16,177 nucleotides of DNA from an uncultured Pelagibacteraceae bacterium (GTDB lineage: Bacteria > Pseudomonadota > Alphaproteobacteria > Pelagibacterales > Pelagibacteraceae): assembly GCA_902572155.1 (NCBI GenBank), contig CACGET010000024.1, forward strand, positions 1 to 16,177. The letters are read 5' to 3'. Under the pieces are notes generated by a model. The model worked only from the letters and a program-made list of their open reading frames with translations. It searched no databases and was not told where the DNA came from. Both the position numbers and the translations under genes were made by a program. The number at the start of each line of letters is the position of its first letter. Within the stretch, counting starts at the first letter, position 1. Positions 1-8,176 of this stretch are shown here, in pieces.

Positions 1-249
1 AATAATATTTGATGGATCTTTATGAATATCCAAATCACCTAAAATTACTGAGCCACTAGATACTTTGCCAGGAGCATCTATTAGATTAATAATTGCGTTT
101 CCAACTGTGCTTTTTCCAGAGCCAGATTCGCCTACTAAACCTAATATTTCCCCTTTATTTACCTCAATATTTACTCCTTTTGCAGCATAAACCGTCTCTT
201 TTCTCATGGGATAATCAACACTAAGATTTTTGATTTTTAAAAAACTCAT
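1..249 (-). CDS. dppD: Peptide-type ABC transporter ATP-binding protein, N-terminal 83 residues only
   Basis: This is the cytoplasmic ATPase subunit of a dipeptide/oligopeptide-type importer, cut by the left window edge. It starts at the ATG on 249-247 and stays open to base 1. The fragment opens with MSFLKIKNLSVDYP, typical of the DppD/OppD family, and has a clear Walker A loop GESGSGKST at residues 40-48. The Q-loop, signature motif and Walker B lie outside the window. Its ATG overlaps the TGA of the permease gene ahead of it (ATGA), so the two are translationally coupled. The family usually carries an iron-sulfur or oligopeptide-specific C-terminal extension, which cannot be checked here. 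Family assignment is secure; the substrate class (dipeptide, oligopeptide or another family-5 ligand) is inferred from the neighbours. Confidence 0.9.
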   Translation of the reverse strand, partial: MSFLKIKNLSVDYPMRKETVYAAKGVNIEVNKGEILGLVGESGSGKSTVGNAIINLIDAPGKVSSGSVILGDLDIHKDPSNII

Positions 250-1181
250 TTTTTTAACCTTGGATTTAAAGTGTCCCTCATCCAATCTCCTAAAAGATTA
301 ATTGAAAAAGCTAAGATTACTAAAAAGATTGCTGGAAAAAAAGTAATCCACCACTCACCAGAGAATAAGAAATCATTACCCAATCTAATCAAAGTTCCTA
401 ATGATGGTGTAGTAGGTGGAACACCTACACCTAAAAAACTCAAAGTCGACTCTGCTATAATTGCGAGTGCAAGTCCAATAGTTCCTATGACTAATACTGG
501 TCTTAAAATATTTGGTAATATATGTTTAAACATTATAATTAAATTTGAAACTCCAATTATTGTTGATGCTGAAACGTAATCTTTATTTTTTTCAACTAAG
601 GTTGCTGCTCTAGATACTCTTGCAAATTGAGGCCACTCTGAAATTCCTATTGCAAATATTAAAACATAAATTGCCATTTCATCATGCATTTCTCTAGAAA
701 TTAATCCTCTTGCAATTCCATCAACTAGAAGGGCCATTAATATACTTGGTACTGTAAGCTGAACATCTGTTAATCTCATTACAATCATTTCATATTTACC
801 ACCAAAATATCCAGCTGTTAATCCTAATCCAACTCCAAGTATCAAGCTAAAAATTATTGCAGAAAAACCGACAATCAATGAAATTCTAGATCCATAAAGA
901 ATTGTTGACAACATATCCCTACCTTGACCATCAGTGCCTAAAATAAATTTAGCAAGACCATCCTCTGTCCATGATGGTGGTGTAAAAGCTTCCATTAATG
1001 ATAATGAAGAAGGATCAAATGGATTGTAAGGAGTGATTAATTCTACAAAAAAAGAACAAAAGAAAATTATAAATAAAATAACAGATGACACAATAGCAGT
1101 CGGCGACTTCATAAAACTATGATAGATATCACTATCTTTAATTCTTTCCCAAGTATTAATATTGTTATCCACTTGAAACAT
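246..1181 (-). CDS. dppC: Peptide-type ABC transporter permease, DppC/OppC family
   Basis: Inner-membrane permease subunit that pairs with the DppB-like protein to form the channel of a peptide-type importer. The 311-residue length is normal. The N-terminus has a soluble stretch, a hydrophobic helix at about 27-49, then the family signature LGTDGQGRDMLSTILYGSR followed by several membrane segments. The ATPase-contacting EAA loop is near residues 187-225 (ARVSRAATLVEKNKDYV). It overlaps the end of dppB by 17 nt and the ATPase start by 4 nt, so all three are one operon. The start is uncertain: AAAGGAG lies directly against the ATG, too close for normal use, while an in-frame GTG (codon 4) sits 9 nt downstream of it at better spacing. 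The true protein may therefore be three residues shorter. Confidence 0.92.
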   Translation of the reverse strand: MFQVDNNINTWERIKDSDIYHSFMKSPTAIVSSVILFIIFFCSFFVELITPYNPFDPSSLSLMEAFTPPSWTEDGLAKFILGTDGQGRDMLSTILYGSRISLIVGFSAIIFSLILGVGLGLTAGYFGGKYEMIVMRLTDVQLTVPSILMALLVDGIARGLISREMHDEMAIYVLIFAIGISEWPQFARVSRAATLVEKNKDYVSASTIIGVSNLIIMFKHILPNILRPVLVIGTIGLALAIIAESTLSFLGVGVPPTTPSLGTLIRLGNDFLFSGEWWITFFPAIFLVILAFSINLLGDWMRDTLNPRLKK

Positions 1182-2148
1182 CTCCTTTAACTCTAATTCT
1201 TGGATCTATAAAATAATATAAAATATCGACGATAAAATTTATCATCACAAAAACAAAAGCTATGAAAACTAAATAAGCTGACATAATTGGTATATCGACA
1301 AATTGAACCGCTTGAATAAATAAAAATCCCATACCCGGCCACTGAAAAACTGTTTCAGTAATTATTGAAAAAGCAATCAATGTTCCAATATTAATTCCTG
1401 CAATAGTGATAACTGGGATTAATCCATTTTTTAAAGCGTGCTTATATTTAATACTTTTTTCGCTAATACCTCTTGCTCGTGCAAACTTAATGTAATCTGT
1501 TTCTAAAATTTCCATCATTTCTGCTCTTACAAGTCTAATGATATAAGTCATTTGAAAAAGGCTTAGTGTTACTGATGGAAGTATAATTGCTTTTAATCCA
1601 GAGATTGTTAAAAAGCCTGTGGTCCAAAATCCTAGATCGACCACCTCTCCTCTTCCAAAAGATGGTAATATTCCCAAGATAACTGCAAATAAATAAATAA
1701 ATAATATACCAATAACAAAAGTTGGAAGTGAAACTCCGAGAAGAGATACTGCTAAGATGACATTGCTCACAAAGCTTTTTCTATTTATTCCTGTATATAC
1801 TCCTAGTAAAGTTCCGCTTATTAAAGCAATTAAAGCTGATATTACAACAAGCTCAATTGTTGCTGGTAAACGCTCAGTTATTAATTCAGAAACAGGTCTT
1901 CTTAATTGATAAGAAATTCCAAATTCTCCCTTTGAAGCATTAACTACAAATCTAGAAAATTGTATATGAATTGGATCCATTAATCCTAGAGTTTCTCTAA
2001 GTTCTGCTCTTTCCTCATCTGAGGTTTCTTCTCCAACCATATTATTTATTGGATCTCCTACAAAATTAAAAAGAGAGAATGATACAAAGGCAACAACTAA
2101 CATTACCAAAGCAGACTGAAACAATCGTTTAAAGAAATATTTTATCAA
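1165..2148 (-). CDS. dppB: Peptide-type ABC transporter permease, DppB/OppB family (TTG start)
   Basis: First permease subunit of the importer, 327 residues as expected. It begins IKYFFKRLFQSALVMLVV, a typical DppB N-terminal membrane helix. A periplasmic loop follows with DPIHIQFSRFV and GEFGISYQLRRPV, then five more hydrophobic segments. The EAA loop (VRAEMMEILETDYIKFARARG) is near residues 208-228, and the C-terminus ends in the family-typical YYFIDPRIRVKG. The start codon is TTG on 2148-2146. A TAA in frame four codons upstream rules out an upstream ATG, and the next internal ATG would remove half of the first helix. No clear Shine-Dalgarno sequence precedes it. A 14-bp hairpin separates it from dppA upstream, and its 3' end overlaps dppC. 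Confidence 0.92.
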   Translation of the reverse strand: MIKYFFKRLFQSALVMLVVAFVSFSLFNFVGDPINNMVGEETSDEERAELRETLGLMDPIHIQFSRFVVNASKGEFGISYQLRRPVSELITERLPATIELVVISALIALISGTLLGVYTGINRKSFVSNVILAVSLLGVSLPTFVIGILFIYLFAVILGILPSFGRGEVVDLGFWTTGFLTISGLKAIILPSVTLSLFQMTYIIRLVRAEMMEILETDYIKFARARGISEKSIKYKHALKNGLIPVITIAGINIGTLIAFSIITETVFQWPGMGFLFIQAVQFVDIPIMSAYLVFIAFVFVMINFIVDILYYFIDPRIRVKGDVSSG

Positions 2149-2172
2149 TTTAAGAAGGTGTTATTATTTAGA

Positions 2173-2204
2173 TACAAGCCCTTTATAAATATAAAGGGCT
2201 TGTA
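2173..2204 (-). promoter_or_regulatory. 14-bp perfect stem-loop between dppA and dppB
   Basis: Bases 2173-2186 pair perfectly with 2191-2204 around the 4-nt loop 2187-2190; the stem core is CAAGCCCTTTAT. On the transcribed (minus) strand no T-run follows, so it does not look like a full intrinsic terminator. In binding-protein/permease operons such a structure commonly protects the 3' end of the binding-protein mRNA or partly attenuates transcription into the permease genes. That role is inferred from position. Confidence 0.75.
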
Positions 2205-2213
2205 AAATATTAT

Positions 2214-3776
2214 TTAGTTAAAGCTAGCAGCTTTAAATAACGGTTCGTTATTTGGTCTGATAGGTACATTAACATTATTTTTTGCAGCCCATGAAATTAC
2301 TTGGTGGTGAAGAGGAAGATAAGAAATATCATCTTTCACAATTTTCCAAGCATTTGCTATTGCAGCATTCCTTTTATCTAAATCAACTTCACCTTCCATA
2401 ACTCTTATAGCAGCGTCTACTTCAGAGTTACTAAAGTTAACTTTGTTCCAGCTAGCACCAGATTCATATAAATAATGGAAAACATAATGACTATCTAGAG
2501 TAGGAACCCCCCAACCAAGCATATAGAAATCACCTTGATTATCTTTTAGCTCTTTAAAGTGTTTGCTTTTTGTTTGTGCAAATAGATTTACGTTAACACC
2601 GATTTTACCCAACATACCAACAACAGCTGTACAAATCGCTTCATCATTTACATATCTGTCATTTGGGCATCTTAGCTCAACATTAAATCCGTTAGGATAT
2701 CCTGCATCTGTTAATAATTGTTTTGCTGCATTAACATCGTAAGGTAATCTTTTATCAAGATCTTTAGTATAACCATTTACACCAGGAAAAGTTATAATTC
2801 CCGCTGGTTCACTTAAACCTCTCATAACTTTTTTCTTGATCGCTTCAATATCAATTGCTTGATAAAGAGCTTGTCTTACTTCTTTTTTCTTGAATGGATT
2901 ATCACCTGTATTACCAGTTCTTAACTTATCAGCTGCTTGATCCATTCCTAAAAAAATTGTACGCATTTGAGGAGTACTTTCAACTTTATGAGACGATGAT
3001 GATCCAATTCTTTTCAAATCTTGGACTGGAGCATCTGTAACTAAATCAATTTCTCCAGATAACAAAGCTGCAACTCTTGTTGCTGCATTTTTAATTGGAA
3101 GTAATTCAATTTGAGTTACTTTTTTGTCTTTCATCTCACCCCACCAATGTTTGTTTCTTTTAAACACAGTTTTAGTATTAGGTTCTCTTAATGTAATTTT
3201 AAAAGGACCTGTTCCTAAAGCATTAGTTGCAGAAAAAGTCTCTTGTCCTGCATCCCAGTTTTGTGGAGACATAGCGAAATTCTTGTTAGACCATGCTTTT
3301 GACATTATAAAAATATTTGATAATTGATTTAAAAGAATTGGATTAGGTTTGCTGGTTGATATCTTGACAGAATAATCTCCAACAGCTTCAACTCCTGAAA
3401 TTGTACTGATATATTCTTTAAAATCAGATGTTCTTTGTTTTGCTCTTAAGATACTAAACACAACATCTTCCGATGTCATTTTAGAACCATCAGAAAATTT
3501 AACATCTTCTCTTAATGTGAAAATCCAAGTGTTTGGATCCGTTGCTTTCCAGCTTTTAGCTAAAGCTGGCTGAATTTTCATATTTACAGCTCTTTCAACT
3601 AAAGCTTCATATATTTGTCGAGAGACTTGAGTTGTTGGACCTTCATTTTGTGCATGTGGATCTAGTGTAAGACTATCACCTTGCATAGACCACTTAATAG
3701 TTTTTGCCCATGCTGAAGAAAATCCGCATACTAAAACCAAAGACAATAATATTCTTAGTAAACTTTTAATTTTCAT
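2214..3776 (-). CDS. dppA: Periplasmic solute-binding protein, family 5 (DppA/OppA type)
   Basis: Captures the ligand in the periplasm and delivers it to the DppB/DppC-like permeases. The 520-residue length is usual for SBP family 5. A Sec signal peptide covers residues 1-24 (basic MKIK, hydrophobic core, cleavage after A22-W23-A24). Cys17 is not in a good lipobox (VLVC), so the product is probably soluble rather than a lipoprotein. The mature protein starts KTIKWSMQGDSLTLDPHAQN, and the family motifs are present: IYEALVE, WIFTLREDVKFSDGSKMTSEDV and ALGTGPFKI. GAGGGG lies 7-12 nt before the ATG. It is first in its operon, after an 81-nt gap from ilvC. Family 5 proteins bind peptides, nickel, opines or glutathione, so the ligand cannot be fixed from sequence. 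Confidence 0.93.
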   Translation of the reverse strand: MKIKSLLRILLSLVLVCGFSSAWAKTIKWSMQGDSLTLDPHAQNEGPTTQVSRQIYEALVERAVNMKIQPALAKSWKATDPNTWIFTLREDVKFSDGSKMTSEDVVFSILRAKQRTSDFKEYISTISGVEAVGDYSVKISTSKPNPILLNQLSNIFIMSKAWSNKNFAMSPQNWDAGQETFSATNALGTGPFKITLREPNTKTVFKRNKHWWGEMKDKKVTQIELLPIKNAATRVAALLSGEIDLVTDAPVQDLKRIGSSSSHKVESTPQMRTIFLGMDQAADKLRTGNTGDNPFKKKEVRQALYQAIDIEAIKKKVMRGLSEPAGIITFPGVNGYTKDLDKRLPYDVNAAKQLLTDAGYPNGFNVELRCPNDRYVNDEAICTAVVGMLGKIGVNVNLFAQTKSKHFKELKDNQGDFYMLGWGVPTLDSHYVFHYLYESGASWNKVNFSNSEVDAAIRVMEGEVDLDKRNAAIANAWKIVKDDISYLPLHHQVISWAAKNNVNVPIRPNNEPLFKAASFN

Positions 3777-3857
3777 TATTCCCCTCTATTTTAAATTTAT
3801 ATAGAAAAGTATAGGTGAAATAATAATAATTTTATAGCTATAATTGTCTAGTAAATT

Positions 3858-4880
3858 TTAACTTTTATCACTATCAACTAGTTTTTTCTTGCCAATCCAA
3901 GGCATCATAGCTCTAAGCTCTCCACCAACTTTTTCTATTGAGTGATCTGCAAGTTTAGCTCTAGTTGCGAGAAAGTTTTTTTGCCCATTTTTGCATTCAT
4001 CCATCCAATCTTTAGTAAATTTGCCTGATTGAATATCAGCTAAAACTTCCTTCATTCTTTTTTTAGTTTCTTCTTTATTTACAATTCTTGGTCCCGAAAC
4101 ATACTCTCCATATTCAGCAGTATTAGAGATAGAGTAATTCATGTTTGCAATTCCACCTTCATAAATTAAATCAACTATCAATTTTACTTCATGAACTGTT
4201 TCAAAATAAGCCATTTCAGGTTCATATCCAGCTTCTATTAAAGTTTCATATCCATTTTTAATCAATTCAACCAAACCGCCACATAACACAGTTTGTTCAC
4301 CAAATAAATCTGTTTCAACTTCATCTTTAAATGTTGTTTCAATAATTCCAGATCTTCCACCACCAACAGCAGATGCATACGATAAAGCAAGGTCTCTAGC
4401 TTTTCCAGAACCGTTCTGATGTACAGCAAATAAACATGGAACACCTCCACCTTTTTCATACTCACTTCTAACTAAATGACCAGGTCCTTTTGGAGCAACC
4501 ATAAACACATCTAAATCTTTTCTTGCTTTAATTAAATCATAATGAACATTCAAACCGTGAGCAAATGCTATACTTGTTCCTTCTTTAACTCTTTGTTCAA
4601 TATGATTTTTATAAATTTCAGCTTGTAACTCATCAGGTGTTAAAATCATAACTACATCTGCCCAAGCAGCTGCATCTGATAAATTCATTACTTTTAAACC
4701 TTTTGATTCAGCCTTTGCAGCACTTGATGAGCCATCTCTTAATGCTACAACAATTTCTTTAACACCACTATCTTTTAAATTTAAAGCATGAGCATGTCCT
4801 TGACTTCCATATCCAAAAATAGCTATTTTTTTATTTTTTATTAATTCTACGTCAGCATCTTTTTCATAAAACATTTTCAT
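3858..4880 (-). CDS. ilvC: Ketol-acid reductoisomerase, class I (EC 1.1.1.86)
   Basis: Second common enzyme of branched-chain amino acid synthesis. It isomerises and reduces acetolactate or acetohydroxybutyrate to the dihydroxy acids, using Mg2+ and NADPH, in the cytoplasm. At 340 residues it matches the short class I form. The Rossmann motif GYGSQGHAHA is at 23-32. The cofactor-specificity loop LRDGSSS (47-53) has the Arg and Ser residues typical of NADPH use. His108 (AFAHGLN), Lys131, and the metal ligands Asp191 and Glu195 (DLFGEQ) are all present, as is the FETVHE segment of the second domain. It is last in ilvB-ilvH-ilvC, 10 nt after ilvH, and its Shine-Dalgarno sequence overlaps the ilvH stop. 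A second in-frame ATG two codons later is less well spaced. Confidence 0.97.
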   Translation of the reverse strand: MKMFYEKDADVELIKNKKIAIFGYGSQGHAHALNLKDSGVKEIVVALRDGSSSAAKAESKGLKVMNLSDAAAWADVVMILTPDELQAEIYKNHIEQRVKEGTSIAFAHGLNVHYDLIKARKDLDVFMVAPKGPGHLVRSEYEKGGGVPCLFAVHQNGSGKARDLALSYASAVGGGRSGIIETTFKDEVETDLFGEQTVLCGGLVELIKNGYETLIEAGYEPEMAYFETVHEVKLIVDLIYEGGIANMNYSISNTAEYGEYVSGPRIVNKEETKKRMKEVLADIQSGKFTKDWMDECKNGQKNFLATRAKLADHSIEKVGGELRAMMPWIGKKKLVDSDKS

Positions 4881-4887
4881 ATTATCA

Positions 4888-4892
4888 TCCTT
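4888..4892 (-). promoter_or_regulatory. ilvC ribosome binding site overlapping the ilvH stop codon
   Basis: On the minus strand AAGGA lies 7 nt before the ilvC ATG and shares bases with the TAA of ilvH (4893-4891). This supports the chosen ilvC start and suggests that ribosomes ending ilvH feed directly into ilvC. It is one of the few clear Shine-Dalgarno sequences in the window. Confidence 0.65.
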
Positions 4893-5442
4893 ATAAATTA
4901 AATATTTTCGCTCCTCTTGTCATTGCAACTGCCCCTGTTCTTGAGGTGCTTATAAGTCCCAAGGGTTTTAATTTTATATTCATTTTGTCTATTTCTCTTC
5001 TTAAAGCAGTAACTTGTATTACTGTTGATTTTTTAGTTTGATCTAATATTACCGGATTGAACTTTTTGCAAGCATTAATACATTTATCCATTTTACGTTG
5101 ATTTCCAACAATCTTAAATAATGCCATTTCTTTGAATATAACATCTTTATCTTCTCTTTTAAAATCAGCAACTTTATGAACTGGAACTAATTTTTTTAAT
5201 TGTAATTTAATTTGATCAATTACTTGAGGTGTTCCAGTTGTAACAATAGTAATTCTTGAAATATTTTTTATTGCATCTACCTCTGCTACAGCTAAAGACT
5301 CAATATTATATCCTCGGCCAGAAAATAACCCTACGACTCTTGCAAGAACACCAGCTTCATTATCAACCCAAATAACAAAAATATGAGTATCTGATTTTTG
5401 TTTTTTTGTAGGAATACTATAAGCTGATTTTGATTTTGGCAT
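4891..5442 (-). CDS. ilvH: Acetolactate synthase small (regulatory) subunit
   Basis: Regulatory subunit that binds the IlvB catalytic subunit, raises its activity and normally confers valine feedback inhibition. At 183 residues it is the usual bacterial size. An N-terminal extension of about 18 polar residues is followed by an ACT domain at about 19-95: HIFVIWVDNEAGVLARVVGLF, then SGRGYNIESLAVAEV. A second ACT-like C-terminal domain runs from about 100 to 180 and ends SRTGAVAMTRGAK. The ACT-domain loop residues that bind valine (NEAGVL region) look conserved, so feedback control is likely retained, though this is inferred. It starts 5 nt after the ilvB stop and precedes ilvC by 10 nt. The symbol ilvN is used equally for this subunit. 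Confidence 0.95.
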   Translation of the reverse strand: MPKSKSAYSIPTKKQKSDTHIFVIWVDNEAGVLARVVGLFSGRGYNIESLAVAEVDAIKNISRITIVTTGTPQVIDQIKLQLKKLVPVHKVADFKREDKDVIFKEMALFKIVGNQRKMDKCINACKKFNPVILDQTKKSTVIQVTALRREIDKMNIKLKPLGLISTSRTGAVAMTRGAKIFNL

Positions 5443-5447
5443 TACAA

Positions 5448-7214
5448 TTATACTAGGGCTTTACCTTTTCCCTTAATTTTATTCTCCTCTTGATCTTTAG
5501 GGCCTAAAATCATTTGATTGTGAGGTTTTCCAGAAGGTATCATTGGAAAACAATTTTCATTAGGATCGACCTGACAATCAAAAATCACAGGACCTTCATA
5601 GTCAAGCATTTCTTGAATTTTATCATCCAAATCAGAAGGGTCAGTGGCTTTTATACCTTTACAACCATATGCTTCTGCCATTTTCATAAAATCTGGAAGA
5701 GCTTCTGAATAACTTTCTGAATAATTTTTTTCATGTAATAATTCTTGCCATTGTCTTACCATTCCCATGTATTGATTGTTTAAAATAAAAATCTTAATTG
5801 GTAAATTATATTGAATAGCTGTAGACATTTCTTGCATCGTCATTAAGACTGATGCTTCTCCTGCTATGTCGATTACTAATTTTTCTGGATGAGCAATTTG
5901 CACGCCTACTGCAGCTGGTAAACCATATCCCATTGTCCCTAAACCACCTGATGTCATCCATCTGTTAGGTTTATTAAATTTATAGTGTTGAGCAGCCCAC
6001 ATCTGATGCTGGCCCACTTCTGTAGTAATAAAAGTATCCTTTTTTTTTGTTAATTCATAAAGTCTTTGAACAGCATGTTGTGGTTTAATATTCTGATCAC
6101 TGTTGATAAAGTTTAAAGAATTTTTTCCTCTCCATTTTTGAATTTGCTCCCACCAATTGGCAATTTTTTGCTTATTTGATTTAGTAAAACCATTATTCTT
6201 TTTATTTATTCTTTTATTAATTTTGCTAATTACGTTTGTAACATCGCCAACAATAGCTAGATCAACTTTAATTATCTTATTGATTGATGAAGGATCTATA
6301 TCAATGTGAACTTTTTTAGAATTTGGTGAAAATTCATCTATCTTGCCTGTAATTCTGTCGTCAAATCTTGCTCCAATGTTTATAAGTAAATCACAATCAT
6401 GCATAGCGTTGTTTGCTTCATAAGTTCCATGCATACCTAACATTCCTAAAAACTGATTATCATCACCAGGATAAGCTCCCAAACCTTGTAAAGTTGAAGT
6501 GATAGGAAAACTTGTAATTTGTACAAATTCTCTCAATGCATCACTCGCTTTTGGGCCAGAATTGATTACTCCACCACCACTGTAGATGATTGGTCTTTTT
6601 GATTTACTCATCAATTCTATTAATTGATCTATTTGATTTTGATTATAATTATTTTGAGATTTACCATTTAATTTTTTTTCTTTTTTTGGTTTTTTATATT
6701 TTGCTTTAGCAAATTGAATATCCTTTGGAATATCAACTAAGACTGGCCCAGGTCTACCAGTTGTTGCGACTTCGAATGCCTCATGTATTATTCTAGGTAA
6801 ATCATTTACATCTTTTACTAACCAATTATGTTTAGTACAAGGTCTAGTAATACCTGTGGTATCACACTCTTGAAAAGCATCTGTTCCAATTAAATGAGTT
6901 GGAACTTGTCCCGAGATACAAACTAAAGGAACTGAGTCCATATATGCATCAGTTAGTGCAGTAACTACATTAGTTGCGCCTGGACCTGAGGTCACCAAAA
7001 CTACCCCTGGCTTTCCTGATGATCTTGCGTAACCCTCAGCAGCGTGGCCTGCTCCTTGTTCATGTCTAACTAATATATGTTTGATTGATGAATGATTCTT
7101 TAATTCATCATAAATCGGAAGTACAGCCCCTCCAGGATATCCAAAAATATGTTTTACCTTTTGATCTTCAAGGCACTTAAAAACAATTTCTGCTCCAGAA
7201 TATAATTTTGACAT
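5448..7214 (-). CDS. ilvB: Acetolactate synthase large (catalytic) subunit, ThDP-dependent
   Basis: Condenses two pyruvates, or pyruvate with 2-ketobutyrate, to acetolactate or acetohydroxybutyrate; first step of Val/Leu/Ile synthesis. At 588 residues it has the standard three domains. The pyrimidine-binding domain has GYPGGAVLPIYDEL and the activating Glu52 (RHEQGAGHAAEGYAR). A central FAD-binding domain covers about 190-350. The C-terminal pyrophosphate domain has the ThDP/Mg2+ motif from G452 to NN479-480. The usual GDG of this motif reads GEA here (residues 452-454), replacing the metal-ligand Asp with Glu. A lysine-rich linker (KAKYKKPKKEKKLNGK) near 170-185 joins the first two domains. 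It heads ilvB-ilvH-ilvC, 48 nt after miaA, with no good Shine-Dalgarno sequence. Confidence 0.97.
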   Translation of the reverse strand: MSKLYSGAEIVFKCLEDQKVKHIFGYPGGAVLPIYDELKNHSSIKHILVRHEQGAGHAAEGYARSSGKPGVVLVTSGPGATNVVTALTDAYMDSVPLVCISGQVPTHLIGTDAFQECDTTGITRPCTKHNWLVKDVNDLPRIIHEAFEVATTGRPGPVLVDIPKDIQFAKAKYKKPKKEKKLNGKSQNNYNQNQIDQLIELMSKSKRPIIYSGGGVINSGPKASDALREFVQITSFPITSTLQGLGAYPGDDNQFLGMLGMHGTYEANNAMHDCDLLINIGARFDDRITGKIDEFSPNSKKVHIDIDPSSINKIIKVDLAIVGDVTNVISKINKRINKKNNGFTKSNKQKIANWWEQIQKWRGKNSLNFINSDQNIKPQHAVQRLYELTKKKDTFITTEVGQHQMWAAQHYKFNKPNRWMTSGGLGTMGYGLPAAVGVQIAHPEKLVIDIAGEASVLMTMQEMSTAIQYNLPIKIFILNNQYMGMVRQWQELLHEKNYSESYSEALPDFMKMAEAYGCKGIKATDPSDLDDKIQEMLDYEGPVIFDCQVDPNENCFPMIPSGKPHNQMILGPKDQEENKIKGKGKALV

Positions 7215-7220
7215 TTTTGC

Positions 7221-7250
7221 AATCTAGCTGAAGTTGCACTCATTGGTCAA
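7221..7250 (-). promoter_or_regulatory. Possible promoter just upstream of ilvB
   Basis: On the minus strand TTGACC (7250-7245) and TAGATT (7226-7221) are separated by 18 nt, resembling -35 and -10 boxes. The predicted start would fall at or next to the ilvB ATG, giving a leaderless or nearly leaderless mRNA, which would fit the missing Shine-Dalgarno sequence. The match is moderate and short AT-rich gaps give such hits by chance. Readthrough from miaA is the alternative. Confidence 0.3.
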
Positions 7251-7262
7251 GCTTGGAATGAA

Positions 7263-8174
7263 TTATTTAATTCTTTTTAAAAATTTATTTAGATCTTTTG
7301 ATTTAATTTTTAACCAGTTATTCATGTTTCCTCTTGCCCATGTGCTTTGTCTTTTGGCATATTGTCTAGTCTTTATTGATATTTTCTCTTTAATCTCTGT
7401 TAATCCTTTTTTATTGTCTAAATAATCTCTAATCTCATTAATCCCGATGGCCTTATTGACGCTCTTATTTTTTCTCACTTTTAGCTTAATAAATTTTTTA
7501 ACTTCTTTAATAGCACCCAGCTCAATCATTTTTTCAATCCTCAAACTAATTTTTGGAATTAATTCTTCTCTTGGAAAATCAATATAAATTTTAAAAAAAT
7601 GGCCCTCATCATAAAAGGGTGCTGTATTTTTAAACCAATCATGAAGTGAAATGTTTGTAAATTTTTTTACTTCATATGCTCTAATTGATCTTTGAGTATC
7701 TGTTGAATTAATTTTTTTTTTTGATTTTGGATCAAGATCTAATAATTTTCTATAAAATAATTTTTGACCTATTTTTTTATGTAAATTTCTTATTTCAGTT
7801 CTAAATCTAATTGGAATTTTTGGGATTTTTACTAACCCCTCTAAAATAGCTTTAAAATACAAACCAGTTCCTCCAACTAAAATTGGAGTTTTATTTTTTT
7901 TTTTGACTTCTGTTATTTTTTTTAATGCTAACTTGAGCCAGTCACCAGTTGAAAAATTTTTTTTTACACTATGAAAACCGTATAAATGGTGCTTGATATT
8001 TAGGTATTCTTTAGAACTTGGTCTTGCAGAAATAACATTTAGCTCTTTATAAACTTGCATGCTATCTGCATTGATTATTTCTCCATTAATTTTCTTAGCA
8101 AGCTTGATTGCAAATTGAGATTTTCCAGATGCTGTTGGTCCTGAGACTAATACAATCTTGGATTTTACATCCAT
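7263..8174 (-). CDS. miaA: tRNA dimethylallyltransferase (EC 2.5.1.75)
   Basis: Transfers a dimethylallyl group to N6 of A37 in tRNAs that read UNN codons, which steadies codon-anticodon pairing. At 303 residues it is near the usual length. The P-loop GPTASGKS is at residues 12-19; the tRNA/catalytic segment NADSMQVY at 35-42 contains Asp37, and the family motif SARPS follows. The GGTGLYFKAILEG segment near 100-112 and the C-terminal RQYAKRQSTWAR (about 270-281) are also diagnostic. It starts 2 nt after degP. It is very lysine-rich and contains two runs of 11 A on the coding strand, consistent with strong AT bias. Downstream tRNA thiomethylation (MiaB) is not encoded nearby. Confidence 0.96.
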   Translation of the reverse strand: MDVKSKIVLVSGPTASGKSQFAIKLAKKINGEIINADSMQVYKELNVISARPSSKEYLNIKHHLYGFHSVKKNFSTGDWLKLALKKITEVKKKNKTPILVGGTGLYFKAILEGLVKIPKIPIRFRTEIRNLHKKIGQKLFYRKLLDLDPKSKKKINSTDTQRSIRAYEVKKFTNISLHDWFKNTAPFYDEGHFFKIYIDFPREELIPKISLRIEKMIELGAIKEVKKFIKLKVRKNKSVNKAIGINEIRDYLDNKKGLTEIKEKISIKTRQYAKRQSTWARGNMNNWLKIKSKDLNKFLKRIK

Positions 8175-8176
8175 AA

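Noticed and set aside
271..579. Plus-strand open frames inside the minus-strand genes (also 3124-3327, 8559-8852, 14711-15097 and 15488-15730)
   Set aside because: All lie opposite well-conserved genes, show no family resemblance and have no start signals; they are shadows.
3832..3843. Palindrome TTATAGCTATAA between ilvC and dppA as an operator
   Set aside because: Short AT palindromes are frequent at this base composition; there is no second copy or promoter placement to support a regulator site.
7215..7262. Riboswitch or T-box leader ahead of ilvBHC
   Set aside because: The 48-nt gap is too short for either, and no terminator hairpin is present.
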